Below, in pieces: positions 56,480 through 64,000 of a stretch of DNA of 64,000 nt (the first letter of the stretch is position 1; every line of letters begins with the position of its first letter). The notes under the pieces are model-generated. The model was not told where the DNA came from. It saw only the letters and a program-made list of their open reading frames with translations, and ran no database searches. The position numbers and the translations under genes were made by a program. The DNA comes from Roseomonas xinghualingensis (GTDB taxonomy: Bacteria > Pseudomonadota > Alphaproteobacteria > Acetobacterales > Acetobacteraceae): assembly GCF_025791835.1 (NCBI RefSeq), contig NZ_JAOXLP010000020.1:1-64000 (forward strand), given 5' to 3'.

Positions 56480-56815
56480 ATGGCTGCCGACAAGTCCCAG
56501 AACGTGCAGGACGTGTTCCTGAATCATGTTCGCAAAAGCAAGACCCCGGTCACCGTGTTCCTCGTGAACGGTGTTAAGCTCCAGGGCATCATCACCTGGT
56601 TCGACAACTTCTCGGTGCTTCTGCGCCGTGACGGTCACACGCAGCTGGTCTACAAGCATGCGATCAGCACCGTCATGCCGGGTGCCCCGATCATGCTCTT
56701 CGATGCCGCTTCCGGCGGCGCCCAGGCCCAGCCAACCCAGGCCGGTGCCCCCATTCGTGAGACCACCATGACCCTTACACCGCGCGAGCCGAGCCCTGTC
56801 GCTGGCGAAGGCTGA
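56480..56815 (+). CDS. hfq: RNA chaperone Hfq with extended C-terminal tail
   Basis: 111 residues. The Sm1 motif ([20 protein letters not shown]) and Sm2 motif ([12 protein letters not shown]) are complete. Hfq forms hexameric rings that pair small RNAs with mRNAs. The tail after residue 75 is about 35 residues, rich in A, P, T and E, longer than the roughly 80-residue Hfq usual in alphaproteobacteria. AAGGA lies eight bases before the ATG. The order hfq-hflX is conserved. Confidence 0.97.
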   Translation: MAADKSQNVQDVFLNHVRKSKTPVTVFLVNGVKLQGIITWFDNFSVLLRRDGHTQLVYKHAISTVMPGAPIMLFDAASGGAQAQPTQAGAPIRETTMTLTPREPSPVAGEG

Positions 56816-56846
56816 GTCCGGGGCAGGGGCCCCCACCCCCGCCGCC

Positions 56847-58109
56847 GTGATCCTGCCCTGGGAACGACCACAGGGCATTCCGGATGGACGTGGCGCTGCC
56901 CGCGCCGCCGAGGCCAGGTTGGCCGAGGCGGTCGGGCTGACCGCCTCGATCGGCGTGGCCATCGTCCACACCAGCATCCATCCCCTGCGCACCCGGCGCC
57001 CCAGCACGCTGCTGGGCGAAGGCCAGGTGGAAGCTGCCCGCGCGGCCATGGCGGAGCACGGCGTGCAGGTTGCCGTGGTCGATGCGGCGCTCACCCCCGT
57101 GCAGCAGCGCAACCTGGAGCGCGCCTGGGGCTGCAAGGTCATTGATCGCACGGGGCTGATCCTGGAGATCTTCGGTGAGCGCGCCCGCACGCGGGAAGGT
57201 TCGCTGCAGGTCGAACTCGCCCATCTGGAATACCAGCGCACGCGCCTCGTACGGTCCTGGACCCATCTGGAGCGGCAGCGGGGCGGCTTTGGCTTCCTCG
57301 GCGGCCCAGGCGAGTCACAGATCGAGATCGACCGCCGCCTGATCGGCGAGCGGATCGTGAAGCTGAAGAAGGAGCTGGAGCAGGTACGCCGCACCCGCGG
57401 GCTGCACCGCACAGCGCGGACCAAGGTTCCTTATCCGGTGGTCGCGCTGGTCGGCTATACCAATGCTGGCAAATCCACCCTGTTCAACGCGCTGACCGGC
57501 GCCGGCGTCTATGCACAGGACCAGCTCTTCGCGACGCTGGATCCGACCATGCGCGCCATCCGCCTGCCTTCCGGCCGCACGGTGATCCTCTCCGACACGG
57601 TGGGCTTCATCTCCGAACTGCCAACCCAACTTGTCGAGGCCTTCCGCGCAACCCTGGAAGAGGTGGCGGCCGCCGATATCATCCTGCATGTGCGCGACGT
57701 TGCTCATCCGGACAGTGCCGCCCAGCGTGCCGATGTTCTGGGTGTGCTGACCGACCTCGCCACGGGCCCGGACGCGCCGCTGGACGAAGCCTGGGAATCT
57801 CGGGTCATCGAAGTCCTGAACAAGACGGATCTGCTGGAGGAACCGCCTGCCGCCAGTCCCACCGCCATCCCGGTTTCGGCTCTGACGGGCACTGGGCTGG
57901 ATGAGTTGCGAACCGTGCTCGACCGGCGTCTGGCCGCTGGCTTCGTGACGGAAAGCATCACCCTGGCTCCCGAGGATGGCGCGAGCCTCGCCTGGCTCTA
58001 CGAGCATGGGGAGGTGCTGGAGCGTCACGACACCGAAGAGGCCATCCGTCTCTCGGTCCGCCTCGCCCCGGCCGATCTCGCTCGTTTCGCTCAGCGCGGA
58101 GCCGCATGA
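56847..58109 (+). CDS. hflX: Ribosome-associated GTPase HflX
   Basis: 420 residues from GTG 56847. An N-terminal HflX domain (RRPSTLLGEGQVEAARAAMA, GPGESQIEIDRRLIGERIVK), a coiled coil, and a G domain: G1 GYTNAGKSTL (about 202), G3 DTVGFISELP, G4 NKTD, G5 VSAL. It splits stalled or hibernating 70S ribosomes. The start is uncertain: the frame is open back to 56772 inside hfq, and no ribosome-binding site precedes the GTG. It overlaps the next gene by four bases. Confidence 0.94.
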   Translation: MILPWERPQGIPDGRGAARAAEARLAEAVGLTASIGVAIVHTSIHPLRTRRPSTLLGEGQVEAARAAMAEHGVQVAVVDAALTPVQQRNLERAWGCKVIDRTGLILEIFGERARTREGSLQVELAHLEYQRTRLVRSWTHLERQRGGFGFLGGPGESQIEIDRRLIGERIVKLKKELEQVRRTRGLHRTARTKVPYPVVALVGYTNAGKSTLFNALTGAGVYAQDQLFATLDPTMRAIRLPSGRTVILSDTVGFISELPTQLVEAFRATLEEVAAADIILHVRDVAHPDSAAQRADVLGVLTDLATGPDAPLDEAWESRVIEVLNKTDLLEEPPAASPTAIPVSALTGTGLDELRTVLDRRLAAGFVTESITLAPEDGASLAWLYEHGEVLERHDTEEAIRLSVRLAPADLARFAQRGAA

Positions 58110-58942
58110 GTCACTTTGACGAGGCAGCCCTGCGGGCAGTGGACGGCATCCTGCGTGCTGCTGCCCAGGCCGAGATCATGCCGCGCTTCCGTCGGCTGGC
58201 CGCTGTGGATATCCGTACCAAGTCCGGCCCGCTGGACATGGTCACCGATGCCGATGAGTGTGCCGAGCGGGTAATCTCCGCTGCGCTGTCGGAACTCTTC
58301 CCCGGCTGCGTCGTGGTGGGGGAGGAGGGGTGCTCGGCCGATCCCGCCCTGCTGGACCAGCTGGGAGTGGCCGATCTCGCTTTCGTGGTGGATCCGGTGG
58401 ACGGCACGGCGAATTTCGTGGCCGGCATGCCGCTCTTCGGCAGCATGGTCGCCGCCTTTGAGAAGGGCGAGGTGGTCGCCGCCTGGATTCATGATCCATT
58501 GGGAGAGGACACCCTGACCTCGATGCGCGGGCAGGGGGCCTGGCTGGCCGCCAGGGACGGGACACGCAGCCCGCCCCTGCGCGTGGCCGAGGCCGCGCCG
58601 GTCAGCGCCATGGTCGGCTGCATCTCCTATGGCTATCTGGCCGAGCCGATGAAGAGCCGTGTGGCGGCCCGCCTGCCCAGGCTTGCGAAAACCTGGCAGT
58701 TGGGCTGCGCTGCCCATGAGTACCGGCTTCTGGCCACCGGGCACACACATCTGTCGCTCTACAACCGGTTGATGCCCTGGGACCACGCAGCTGGCTGGCT
58801 GATCCACCGGGAGGCCGGCGGCTATTCCGCCCATTTCGACGGCAGCCCCTATGCTCCGGCAGCCGATCGTGCCGGAGGTCTGATCTGCGCACCGGATCGC
58901 ACATGCTGGGAGGCCGCACGGGCAGCGTTTCTGGGCGAGTAG
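58106..58942 (+). CDS. Inositol-monophosphatase-family phosphatase
   Basis: 278 residues with the metal-dependent sugar phosphatase signatures: VTDADECAERVI, GEEG near residue 72, and DPVDGTANFVAGMPLFG near residue 96, plus the second motif WDHAAGWLIHREAGG near 230. Substrates of the family include inositol phosphate, histidinol phosphate and 3'-phosphoadenosine 5'-phosphate; the specific one is unknown. It starts with an ATGA overlap on hflX and is the last gene of the rightward run. Confidence 0.9.
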   Translation: MSHFDEAALRAVDGILRAAAQAEIMPRFRRLAAVDIRTKSGPLDMVTDADECAERVISAALSELFPGCVVVGEEGCSADPALLDQLGVADLAFVVDPVDGTANFVAGMPLFGSMVAAFEKGEVVAAWIHDPLGEDTLTSMRGQGAWLAARDGTRSPPLRVAEAAPVSAMVGCISYGYLAEPMKSRVAARLPRLAKTWQLGCAAHEYRLLATGHTHLSLYNRLMPWDHAAGWLIHREAGGYSAHFDGSPYAPAADRAGGLICAPDRTCWEAARAAFLGE

Positions 58943-58951
58943 CGAAGACGA

Positions 58952-59749
58952 TCAGCGCTGCTCGGACGCCTTCGCGGCCTGCCAGAGCGTTTCCATCTCC
59001 TCCAGGGTAGCATCAGCGGGCGCGCGGCCTTCCTCTGCCAGCCCATCTTCGATGGCGCCGAAACGGCGTTCAAACTTGGCGTTGGCGCCACGCAGGCAGG
59101 ATTCCGGGTCCAGGTCCAGCTTCCGGGCAAGGTTGGCCAGAACGAAGAGCAGGTCGCCCACCTCATCCGCCAGCCGCGCCGGATCAGCCTTGGGCAGCTC
59201 GGCCCGCAACTCGGCAGCCTCTTCCTCCAGCTTGTCCAGCACCTGATTGGCATCCGGCCAGTCGAAGCCGACCCGTGCCGCGCGCCGTGTCAGCTTGGCG
59301 GCGCGGGTCAGGGCAGGGAGGTTGGACGCCACTCCTGCTAGCGTGCCGGTTTCCGCCCGGGCAGCCCGCTCGGCTGCCTTCTGGGTCTCCCAAGCCAGGG
59401 TTTGGGTTTCAGCATTCCGCGCAGCTTCCTCGCCAAAGACATGAGGATGGCGCCGGATCATCTTGTCGCTGATGGATTTGGCCACATCAGCAAAGCCGAA
59501 GCGCCCGAGCTCCTCGGCCATGCGCGCGTGATAGACGACCTGAAAAAGCAGATCACCCAATTCATCCTGCAGCCCGGCCCAGTCTTGCCGTTCGATCGCA
59601 TCCGCGACCTCATGGCCTTCCTCGACCGTGTAGGGCGCGATGGACGCGAAATCCTGTACGCGGTCCCAAGGGCATCCATCCGGTGCCCGAAGCCGCTCCA
59701 TGATCCCAAGGAGGCGGGACAGTTCGGAGGAGGCGGAAGCGGCGTTCAT
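58952..59749 (-). CDS. mazG: Nucleoside triphosphate pyrophosphohydrolase MazG
   Basis: 265 residues with two MazG domains. The N-terminal one has CPWDRVQDFASIAPYTVEEG and ELGDLLFQVVYHARMA (metal-binding E..E..D), and the C-terminal one has KLEEEAAELRAELP and DEVGDLLFVLANLARKL. It hydrolyses nucleoside triphosphates to monophosphates as house-cleaning and stress response. It is convergent with the inositol-phosphatase gene. Confidence 0.94.
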   Translation of the reverse strand: MNAASASSELSRLLGIMERLRAPDGCPWDRVQDFASIAPYTVEEGHEVADAIERQDWAGLQDELGDLLFQVVYHARMAEELGRFGFADVAKSISDKMIRRHPHVFGEEAARNAETQTLAWETQKAAERAARAETGTLAGVASNLPALTRAAKLTRRAARVGFDWPDANQVLDKLEEEAAELRAELPKADPARLADEVGDLLFVLANLARKLDLDPESCLRGANAKFERRFGAIEDGLAEEGRAPADATLEEMETLWQAAKASEQR

Positions 59750-59803
59750 ACCGGCGCACCTTTGTGTCGCGTAATGTAGATTATGTAAAATTCTTCTGGC
59801 ATG

Positions 59804-60592
59804 TCAGCGGACCTCCAGCGTCATTCCATCGAATGCCGGCTCAATTCCGTCCGGGAGTGACGAACGCATCCAGGCCCAGTCCAGATCGGGTCCCATGTGG
59901 GTCAGCACTGTGCGCTCGGGCCCGATCCGACTTGCCCAATCGATCACCTTAGCGACATGGGCGTGGACTGGATGCGGCTGGCGCTGAAAGCAGCCGACCA
60001 CCCAGGAGCGCACGCCTACCAGCGCCTCAAAGCCGTCCTCCGGCATCCCCACAACATCGGTCGAATAACCGAACTCGCCGATGCGAAGCCCAAGCGTCTC
60101 CATCACCTTGTGGTCCTGGGAGAACGTCCGGACATCAAGCCCGGCGATCGGAACAACCTGTCCGGGCTCCACCACCTGTGGCTCCAGAGCCGGCCGGAAG
60201 AAGCCAGGCGTGGCCGGCCTGAACGCATAGTCGAAGCGCCGGCCCACATCCTCCAGAGTCCGTGCCGTGGCATAGAGCGGCAGCGCGCGGCCCATGATCC
60301 GGTTCATGATCCGCAGTTCGTCCAGGCCCAGCACATGGTCCGCATGGGCATGGGTCAGGACGACCGCATCGATACGGCCTATGCCATTGGCCAGAAGCTG
60401 CGCCCGGAGATCCGGCCCGGCATCGACGAGAATTGTCGTACCATCCACGGCCTGGATGACGATGCTCGAGCGGCTTCGCCGGTTCCGCAACTCCTTGGGG
60501 TCGCAGGCTCCCCAGTTGCCGAGGCCATCGGTTCCGCCCAGAAGCGGAACCCCCCCGGAACCACCGCAGCCAAGGATGGTAATTTTCAACAA
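59804..60592 (-). CDS. PhnP-like MBL-fold metallohydrolase
   Basis: A 262-residue beta-lactamase-fold hydrolase. The opening ITILGCGGSGGVPLLGG, metal motif THAHADHVLGLDEL near residue 80, SQDHKVMETLGLRIGEFGYS and C-terminal VLTHMGPDLDWAW resemble PhnP/lipB-linked phosphodiesterases that act on cyclic phosphodiesters. In many alphaproteobacteria this gene follows tatD and metG, as here, without phosphonate genes. Start at 60592; ends 54 bases before the mazG start. Confidence 0.9.
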   Translation of the reverse strand: MLKITILGCGGSGGVPLLGGTDGLGNWGACDPKELRNRRSRSSIVIQAVDGTTILVDAGPDLRAQLLANGIGRIDAVVLTHAHADHVLGLDELRIMNRIMGRALPLYATARTLEDVGRRFDYAFRPATPGFFRPALEPQVVEPGQVVPIAGLDVRTFSQDHKVMETLGLRIGEFGYSTDVVGMPEDGFEALVGVRSWVVGCFQRQPHPVHAHVAKVIDWASRIGPERTVLTHMGPDLDWAWMRSSLPDGIEPAFDGMTLEVR

Positions 60593-60602
60593 GAACAGAG
60601 AT

Positions 60603-61376
60603 CTATGCGGATTTGGAGAAAAGGCGCTCGAAGTTCCGCGTGGTGACGTCCTGCACCTTCGCGATGTCCCAGCCCCTCACCCTCGCCAGCACGGCTGCCG
60701 TATGGGCCACCAGTGCAGGTTCGTTGCGTTTCCCGCGCAAAGGGACGGGTGCCAGGTAAGGACTGTCCGTCTCCACCAATAACCGGTCCTCCGGCAGATC
60801 CGCCGCAATGGCCCGCAACTCCTCACTCTTGGGGAAGGTCAGGATACCGGAGAGCGAGACATAGCCCCCTTCCGCCACCACCGCCTCCGCCAGGGCACGG
60901 GTCGAGGAGAAGCAGTGCAACAGAGCCGGGAACGACCCGCCGGCCGCGCGTTCCTCGGCCAGGATGGCGGCGATATCGTCATCCGCATCCCTCGCATGGA
61001 TCACCAGCGGCAAGCCGGTGCGCTGGCTTGCCCGGATATGGTTCCGGAAACTCTCCTGCTGCACCTCGCGCGGGGCCTTGTCGTAGAAATAATCGAGGCC
61101 CGACTCACCGAGTCCGATGATTCGCGGATGATCGGTGAGTGCCACCAGCTCATCCACGCTCGCGACAGGCGCTTCGCCCACACTCTGCGGATGCACGCCG
61201 ACCGTGCCCCAGACCTGGGGAAAGCGCTCCGCCAGTTCCTTCACCTTGGCGGCCTGATCGACCCGCACGCCGATTGTTACCATCCGCTCGACCCCGGCCT
61301 CGGCGGCCCGGCCAATCACGGCCTCGATCTCCGCCTCAGTGTAGTAGTCGAGATGGCAGTGGCTATCGACGAGCAT
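60603..61376 (-). CDS. TatD-family metal-dependent hydrolase (YcfH-like)
   Basis: 257 residues with the TIM-barrel nuclease motifs SHCHLDYY at the N-terminus, GVHPQSV near residue 62, GLGESGLDYFYD near 93, VIHARDADDD near 125 and ETDSPYLAPVPLRGKRNEP near 200. Probably a DNA/RNA exonuclease or deacylase-type hydrolase. It overlaps the metG stop by one base in the conserved order holB-metG-tatD-MBL. Confidence 0.93.
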   Translation of the reverse strand: MLVDSHCHLDYYTEAEIEAVIGRAAEAGVERMVTIGVRVDQAAKVKELAERFPQVWGTVGVHPQSVGEAPVASVDELVALTDHPRIIGLGESGLDYFYDKAPREVQQESFRNHIRASQRTGLPLVIHARDADDDIAAILAEERAAGGSFPALLHCFSSTRALAEAVVAEGGYVSLSGILTFPKSEELRAIAADLPEDRLLVETDSPYLAPVPLRGKRNEPALVAHTAAVLARVRGWDIAKVQDVTTRNFERLFSKSA

Positions 61377-62950
61377 CAGACCGCCTCATCGATCTTGCGG
61401 AAGAGCGGCGAAGGCGGCGGCAGCACGGTGCCGTCCGGCAGCGGCGAGGAAAGATCGGAAAGGGCGCGACTCCCCTCCCCGACTCCCAGCTGATCCAGCA
61501 TCGCCGCCATGGTGCCCGGCATGAAGGGCTGGAGCACCGTCGCCAGGGTCCGCAGCGCCGTGTGCAGGCTCCGCAGCACTGCCGCCATGCGCTCCTGATC
61601 GGTCTTCTTGAGCGCCCAGGGCTTCTGCGCGTCGATCCAGGAATTCCCCAGGCGCACCACCACCCAGATCCGCTCCAGCGCCTCGCCGAAAGCCTGGCGG
61701 GAGATGGCCTCGTCCACCTGGGCAGACAGCGCCTCCACCGGGCCGAGCAGATCGCGATCAGCCTCGGTCGGCGCCGTCAATCCGGGGAGTCGGCCCTCGC
61801 AGTTCCGCTGAATCAGCGAGAGCGTGCGCTGAGCCAGATTGCCAAGATCATTCGCCAACTCACTGTTCAGGCGGCCAATCACGGCGCGGCGGGAGAAGTC
61901 GCCATCATTGCCGAAGGGCACTTCGCGCAGCAGGTAGTAGCGCAGCGGGTCCAGCCCGAACTCCTCGGCCAGCTGAAGCGGATCCAGCCCGTTTCCGAGG
62001 GACTTGGACATCTTCTGCCCCTCGATGGTCAGCCAGCCATTGGCAAAGACGCGCTTCGGCGGCTCCAGCCCAGCGGCCATCAGGAAGGCCGGCCAGTAGA
62101 CGCAGTGGAACCGCGTGATCTCCTTGCCGACCATATGCACATCGGCCGGCCAGAAGGCCCAGCGCTCCGAGCCCTGGTCGGGGTAGCCAAGCGCGGTGAT
62201 GTAGTTCGTCAGCGCGTCCAGCCAGACATACATCACATGGGCCTCGTCCCCCGGCACCGGCACGCCCCACTTGAAGGAGGTGCGGGAGATGGAGAGGTCC
62301 TGCAGCCCTGCCTTCACGAAGGAAGTCACCTCCCGCTTCGTGCTGGCCGGCGCCATGAAGTCCGGATTGGCCTCGTAAAACTCCAGTAGCTTCTGGGTCC
62401 AGGCCGAAAGCCGGAAGAAGTAGGAGGGTTCCCGCGTCCACTCGACCGGGGCGCCCGAGGCGATGGCCACCTTCTTCCCGTCGCGCTCCTCGATCTCGTC
62501 CGGGCCATAGAAGGCCTCGTCGCGCACCGCGTACCAGCCCTCGTAATGGCCGAGATAGATATGGCCGCCGGACGCCAGCTTCTCCCACAGCGCCTGGCAG
62601 GCGCGCTTATGGCGCTCCTCGGTTGTACGGATGAAGTCATCGAAGGAGATGCCGATCTTCTCGGCCATTCCGCGGAAGTCGGCAGCCAGGCTGTCCGTGA
62701 ACTCCTGCGGTGAGACGCCGGCGGTCACCGCCGCCTGCTCCACCTTCTGCCCGTGCTCATCCGTGCCGGTCAGGAAGAAGACCTCGTTCCCCGCCAGCCG
62801 CTTCCACCGGGCCAGCACATCGGCCGCGATGGAGGTATAGGCGTGGCCGATATGGGGCTGGCCGTTCAGGTAATAGATCGGCGTCGTCAGGAAGTACCGC
62901 TTCCCGCCCGCCACCTTGTTGGCCTCGCTCATCATCCGATCCCGCGCCAT
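61376..62950 (-). CDS. metG: Methionine--tRNA ligase
   Basis: 524 residues. The class I signatures are PHIGHAYTS near residue 34 and KMSKS (GQKMSKSLGNG) near residue 315. The connective region contains no zinc-knuckle cysteines, and the dimerisation/tRNA-binding C-terminal extension is absent, as in the short MetRS type. ATGs at 62935 and 62932 (MSEANK) are credible alternative starts; none has a strong ribosome-binding site. It supplies Met-tRNA, including for the initiator tRNA. Confidence 0.95.
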   Translation of the reverse strand: MARDRMMSEANKVAGGKRYFLTTPIYYLNGQPHIGHAYTSIAADVLARWKRLAGNEVFFLTGTDEHGQKVEQAAVTAGVSPQEFTDSLAADFRGMAEKIGISFDDFIRTTEERHKRACQALWEKLASGGHIYLGHYEGWYAVRDEAFYGPDEIEERDGKKVAIASGAPVEWTREPSYFFRLSAWTQKLLEFYEANPDFMAPASTKREVTSFVKAGLQDLSISRTSFKWGVPVPGDEAHVMYVWLDALTNYITALGYPDQGSERWAFWPADVHMVGKEITRFHCVYWPAFLMAAGLEPPKRVFANGWLTIEGQKMSKSLGNGLDPLQLAEEFGLDPLRYYLLREVPFGNDGDFSRRAVIGRLNSELANDLGNLAQRTLSLIQRNCEGRLPGLTAPTEADRDLLGPVEALSAQVDEAISRQAFGEALERIWVVVRLGNSWIDAQKPWALKKTDQERMAAVLRSLHTALRTLATVLQPFMPGTMAAMLDQLGVGEGSRALSDLSSPLPDGTVLPPPSPLFRKIDEAV

Positions 62951-62977
62951 GATCCTGCCGGCGCGACCGGGCTCCCG

Positions 62978-63994
62978 TCACACGGAGAGCCGCGAGAGAC
63001 CGGTCAGCACCGCCTGCTTGCGGTCCAGGTTGAGCGTCTCGGTCTCGTCGGCCAGCCGGCCGAGCATGTCCCACAGCAAGGCCCAATCGGCAAGGCCGCG
63101 TCCTTCCAGCCAGGGCGGAGCCTCCTCCCCGCGCCCGGCCCGCCGGACTGCCGTGGCCAGGGCGTCCCGCAGCAGGGCGATGAAGGTAACGAAGGCGCTG
63201 CCGTCGCGCTTGGATGCCAGCCTGTCCGCCAAGGCGTGCAACTCCCTGAGGTCGGGGCGCGGCAGGCGGGCCAGGAAGCCCTCCACCTCCCGCGCCATGG
63301 CCAGCCCCTCCCCTTCGGCGAGGGCCAGCGCCCGGCCCGGGCTGCCGGCCGTCAGCCCTGCCAGGGCTGCACGGTCCCCGGCCGGCATCTCCGGCATCCA
63401 GCGCTCCAGCACGGCGTCCAGAGCTGCGGACTCCAGCGGAAAGAGGTCCAGGCGACGCACGCGGCTGCGGATGGTGGGCAAAAGCCGGTCAGGCGCGGCG
63501 GTGGTCAGCACCAGCACGGCACGGGGGGGAGGCTCCTCCAGCGTCTTGAGCAGGGCGTTCTGCGCCTGCTCGTTCATCGCCTCCAACTCCTCGATCACCA
63601 CCACGCGCCACCCGCCCTCGGCCGGGGTCATGGCCAGGAAGCGCGTCAGCTCGCGCACCTCCTCCACGCGGATGATAACCTTCTTGCCCTTCTCGCCCGC
63701 GCTCGGGGACAGGGAGCGCAGATCCGCATGGGCCCCCGCCGCCACGCGGGCGAAGAGCGGATCGCCCGGGGGCACGAAAAGCGGCGCTTCACCCGCGGGC
63801 GCCGCGGCCGGCATGCCCGCGAGCACCCAGCGGGCATAGCGCCATGCAAGGGTGGCCTTCCCCACGCCCCGCGGCCCGGTCAGCATCCAACCGTGATGCA
63901 TGCGCCCTGACAGCGCCGCATCCCGCAGTGCGGCCGCGGCATGGTCATGCCCGAAGAGAGAGGGGTTCGCGCGGGGTTCCGGCGGCAGGCTCAT
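62978..63994 (-). CDS. holB: DNA polymerase III subunit delta prime
   Basis: A 338-residue clamp-loader subunit: Walker-A-like GPRGVGKATLAWRYAR near residue 40, VVIEELEAMNEQAQNALLKT near 135, and LPTIRSRVRRLDLFPL near 170 where the usual SRC motif reads SRV. It ends 28 bases before metG. The ATG at 63994 forms an ATGA overlap; thymidylate kinase commonly precedes it, but that region is outside the window. Confidence 0.94.
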   Translation of the reverse strand: MSLPPEPRANPSLFGHDHAAAALRDAALSGRMHHGWMLTGPRGVGKATLAWRYARWVLAGMPAAAPAGEAPLFVPPGDPLFARVAAGAHADLRSLSPSAGEKGKKVIIRVEEVRELTRFLAMTPAEGGWRVVVIEELEAMNEQAQNALLKTLEEPPPRAVLVLTTAAPDRLLPTIRSRVRRLDLFPLESAALDAVLERWMPEMPAGDRAALAGLTAGSPGRALALAEGEGLAMAREVEGFLARLPRPDLRELHALADRLASKRDGSAFVTFIALLRDALATAVRRAGRGEEAPPWLEGRGLADWALLWDMLGRLADETETLNLDRKQAVLTGLSRLSV

Positions 63995-64000
63995 GCGGCG

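Overview
The window is about 64 kb of GC-rich (roughly two-thirds G+C by eye), densely coding DNA. The gene families and their order point to an alphaproteobacterium, most likely a Roseomonas-like member of the Acetobacteraceae/Rhodospirillales. The main reasons are the order ispDF - dusB - ntrB - ntrC - ntrY - ntrX - hfq - hflX, the initiator tRNA with its own terminator at the left edge (the usual end of an alphaproteobacterial rRNA operon), the fused IspDF, and the expanded peptide-type ABC transporters with Tat-like solute-binding proteins. The species assignment is inference; no 16S is present.

Layout. 1-120: 3' end of an initiator tRNA-Met and a terminator. 121-470: non-coding, locally AT-richer, with a perfect palindrome. 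471-2567: haem-degrading/GlcG-like protein, M20 dipeptidase, small coiled-coil protein. 2753-8454: tamA-tamB on the minus strand, head-to-head with an M20D amidohydrolase and an 882-aa Pat-type CoA-ligase/GNAT protein. 12311-15019: XRE regulator and the glyoxylate-pathway pair hyi-glxR. 15187-20346: AI-2E-type permease, then a four-gene peptide ABC transporter with no binding protein. 20353-23845: creA, gamma-glutamyltransferase, yraN and a mepA that looks frameshifted. 23898-28410: type I secretion ABC transporter and adaptor, a small partner protein, and a glycosyltransferase.

28687-41882 is the most unusual block: four tandem paralogous peptide-type binding proteins feed one dppBCDF-like transporter. 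It is followed, apparently in the same direction, by the iron-sulfur and FAD subunits of a xanthine/CO-dehydrogenase-type hydroxylase without the molybdenum subunit, and then a DadA-like FAD oxidase. 41965-43743: a double cold-shock-domain protein with exact 48-bp internal repeats, and a flagellin gene behind a structured leader. 43823-46149: thiolase and a histone-deacetylase-family amidohydrolase.

46127-63994 is conserved housekeeping: ispDF, dusB, the two nitrogen two-component systems ntrBC and ntrYX, a D-amino-acid aminotransferase, a HAD phosphatase, hfq, hflX, an inositol-phosphatase-family gene, then on the minus strand mazG, a PhnP-like metallohydrolase, tatD-family nuclease, metG and holB.

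How the genes work together (inference): much of the accessory DNA concerns uptake and breakdown of peptides and amino-acid derivatives (two oligopeptide-type importers, M20 peptidases, gamma-glutamyltransferase, DadA-like oxidase, D-amino-acid aminotransferase), next to the nitrogen regulators. I saw no CRISPR array, intact insertion sequence, prophage or integrase. No clearly new defence or mobile system was found. The best leads are the four-receptor transporter operon with its orphan hydroxylase subunits, the structured flagellin leader, the mepA tandem-duplication frameshift, and an NtrX without the GAFTGA loop.
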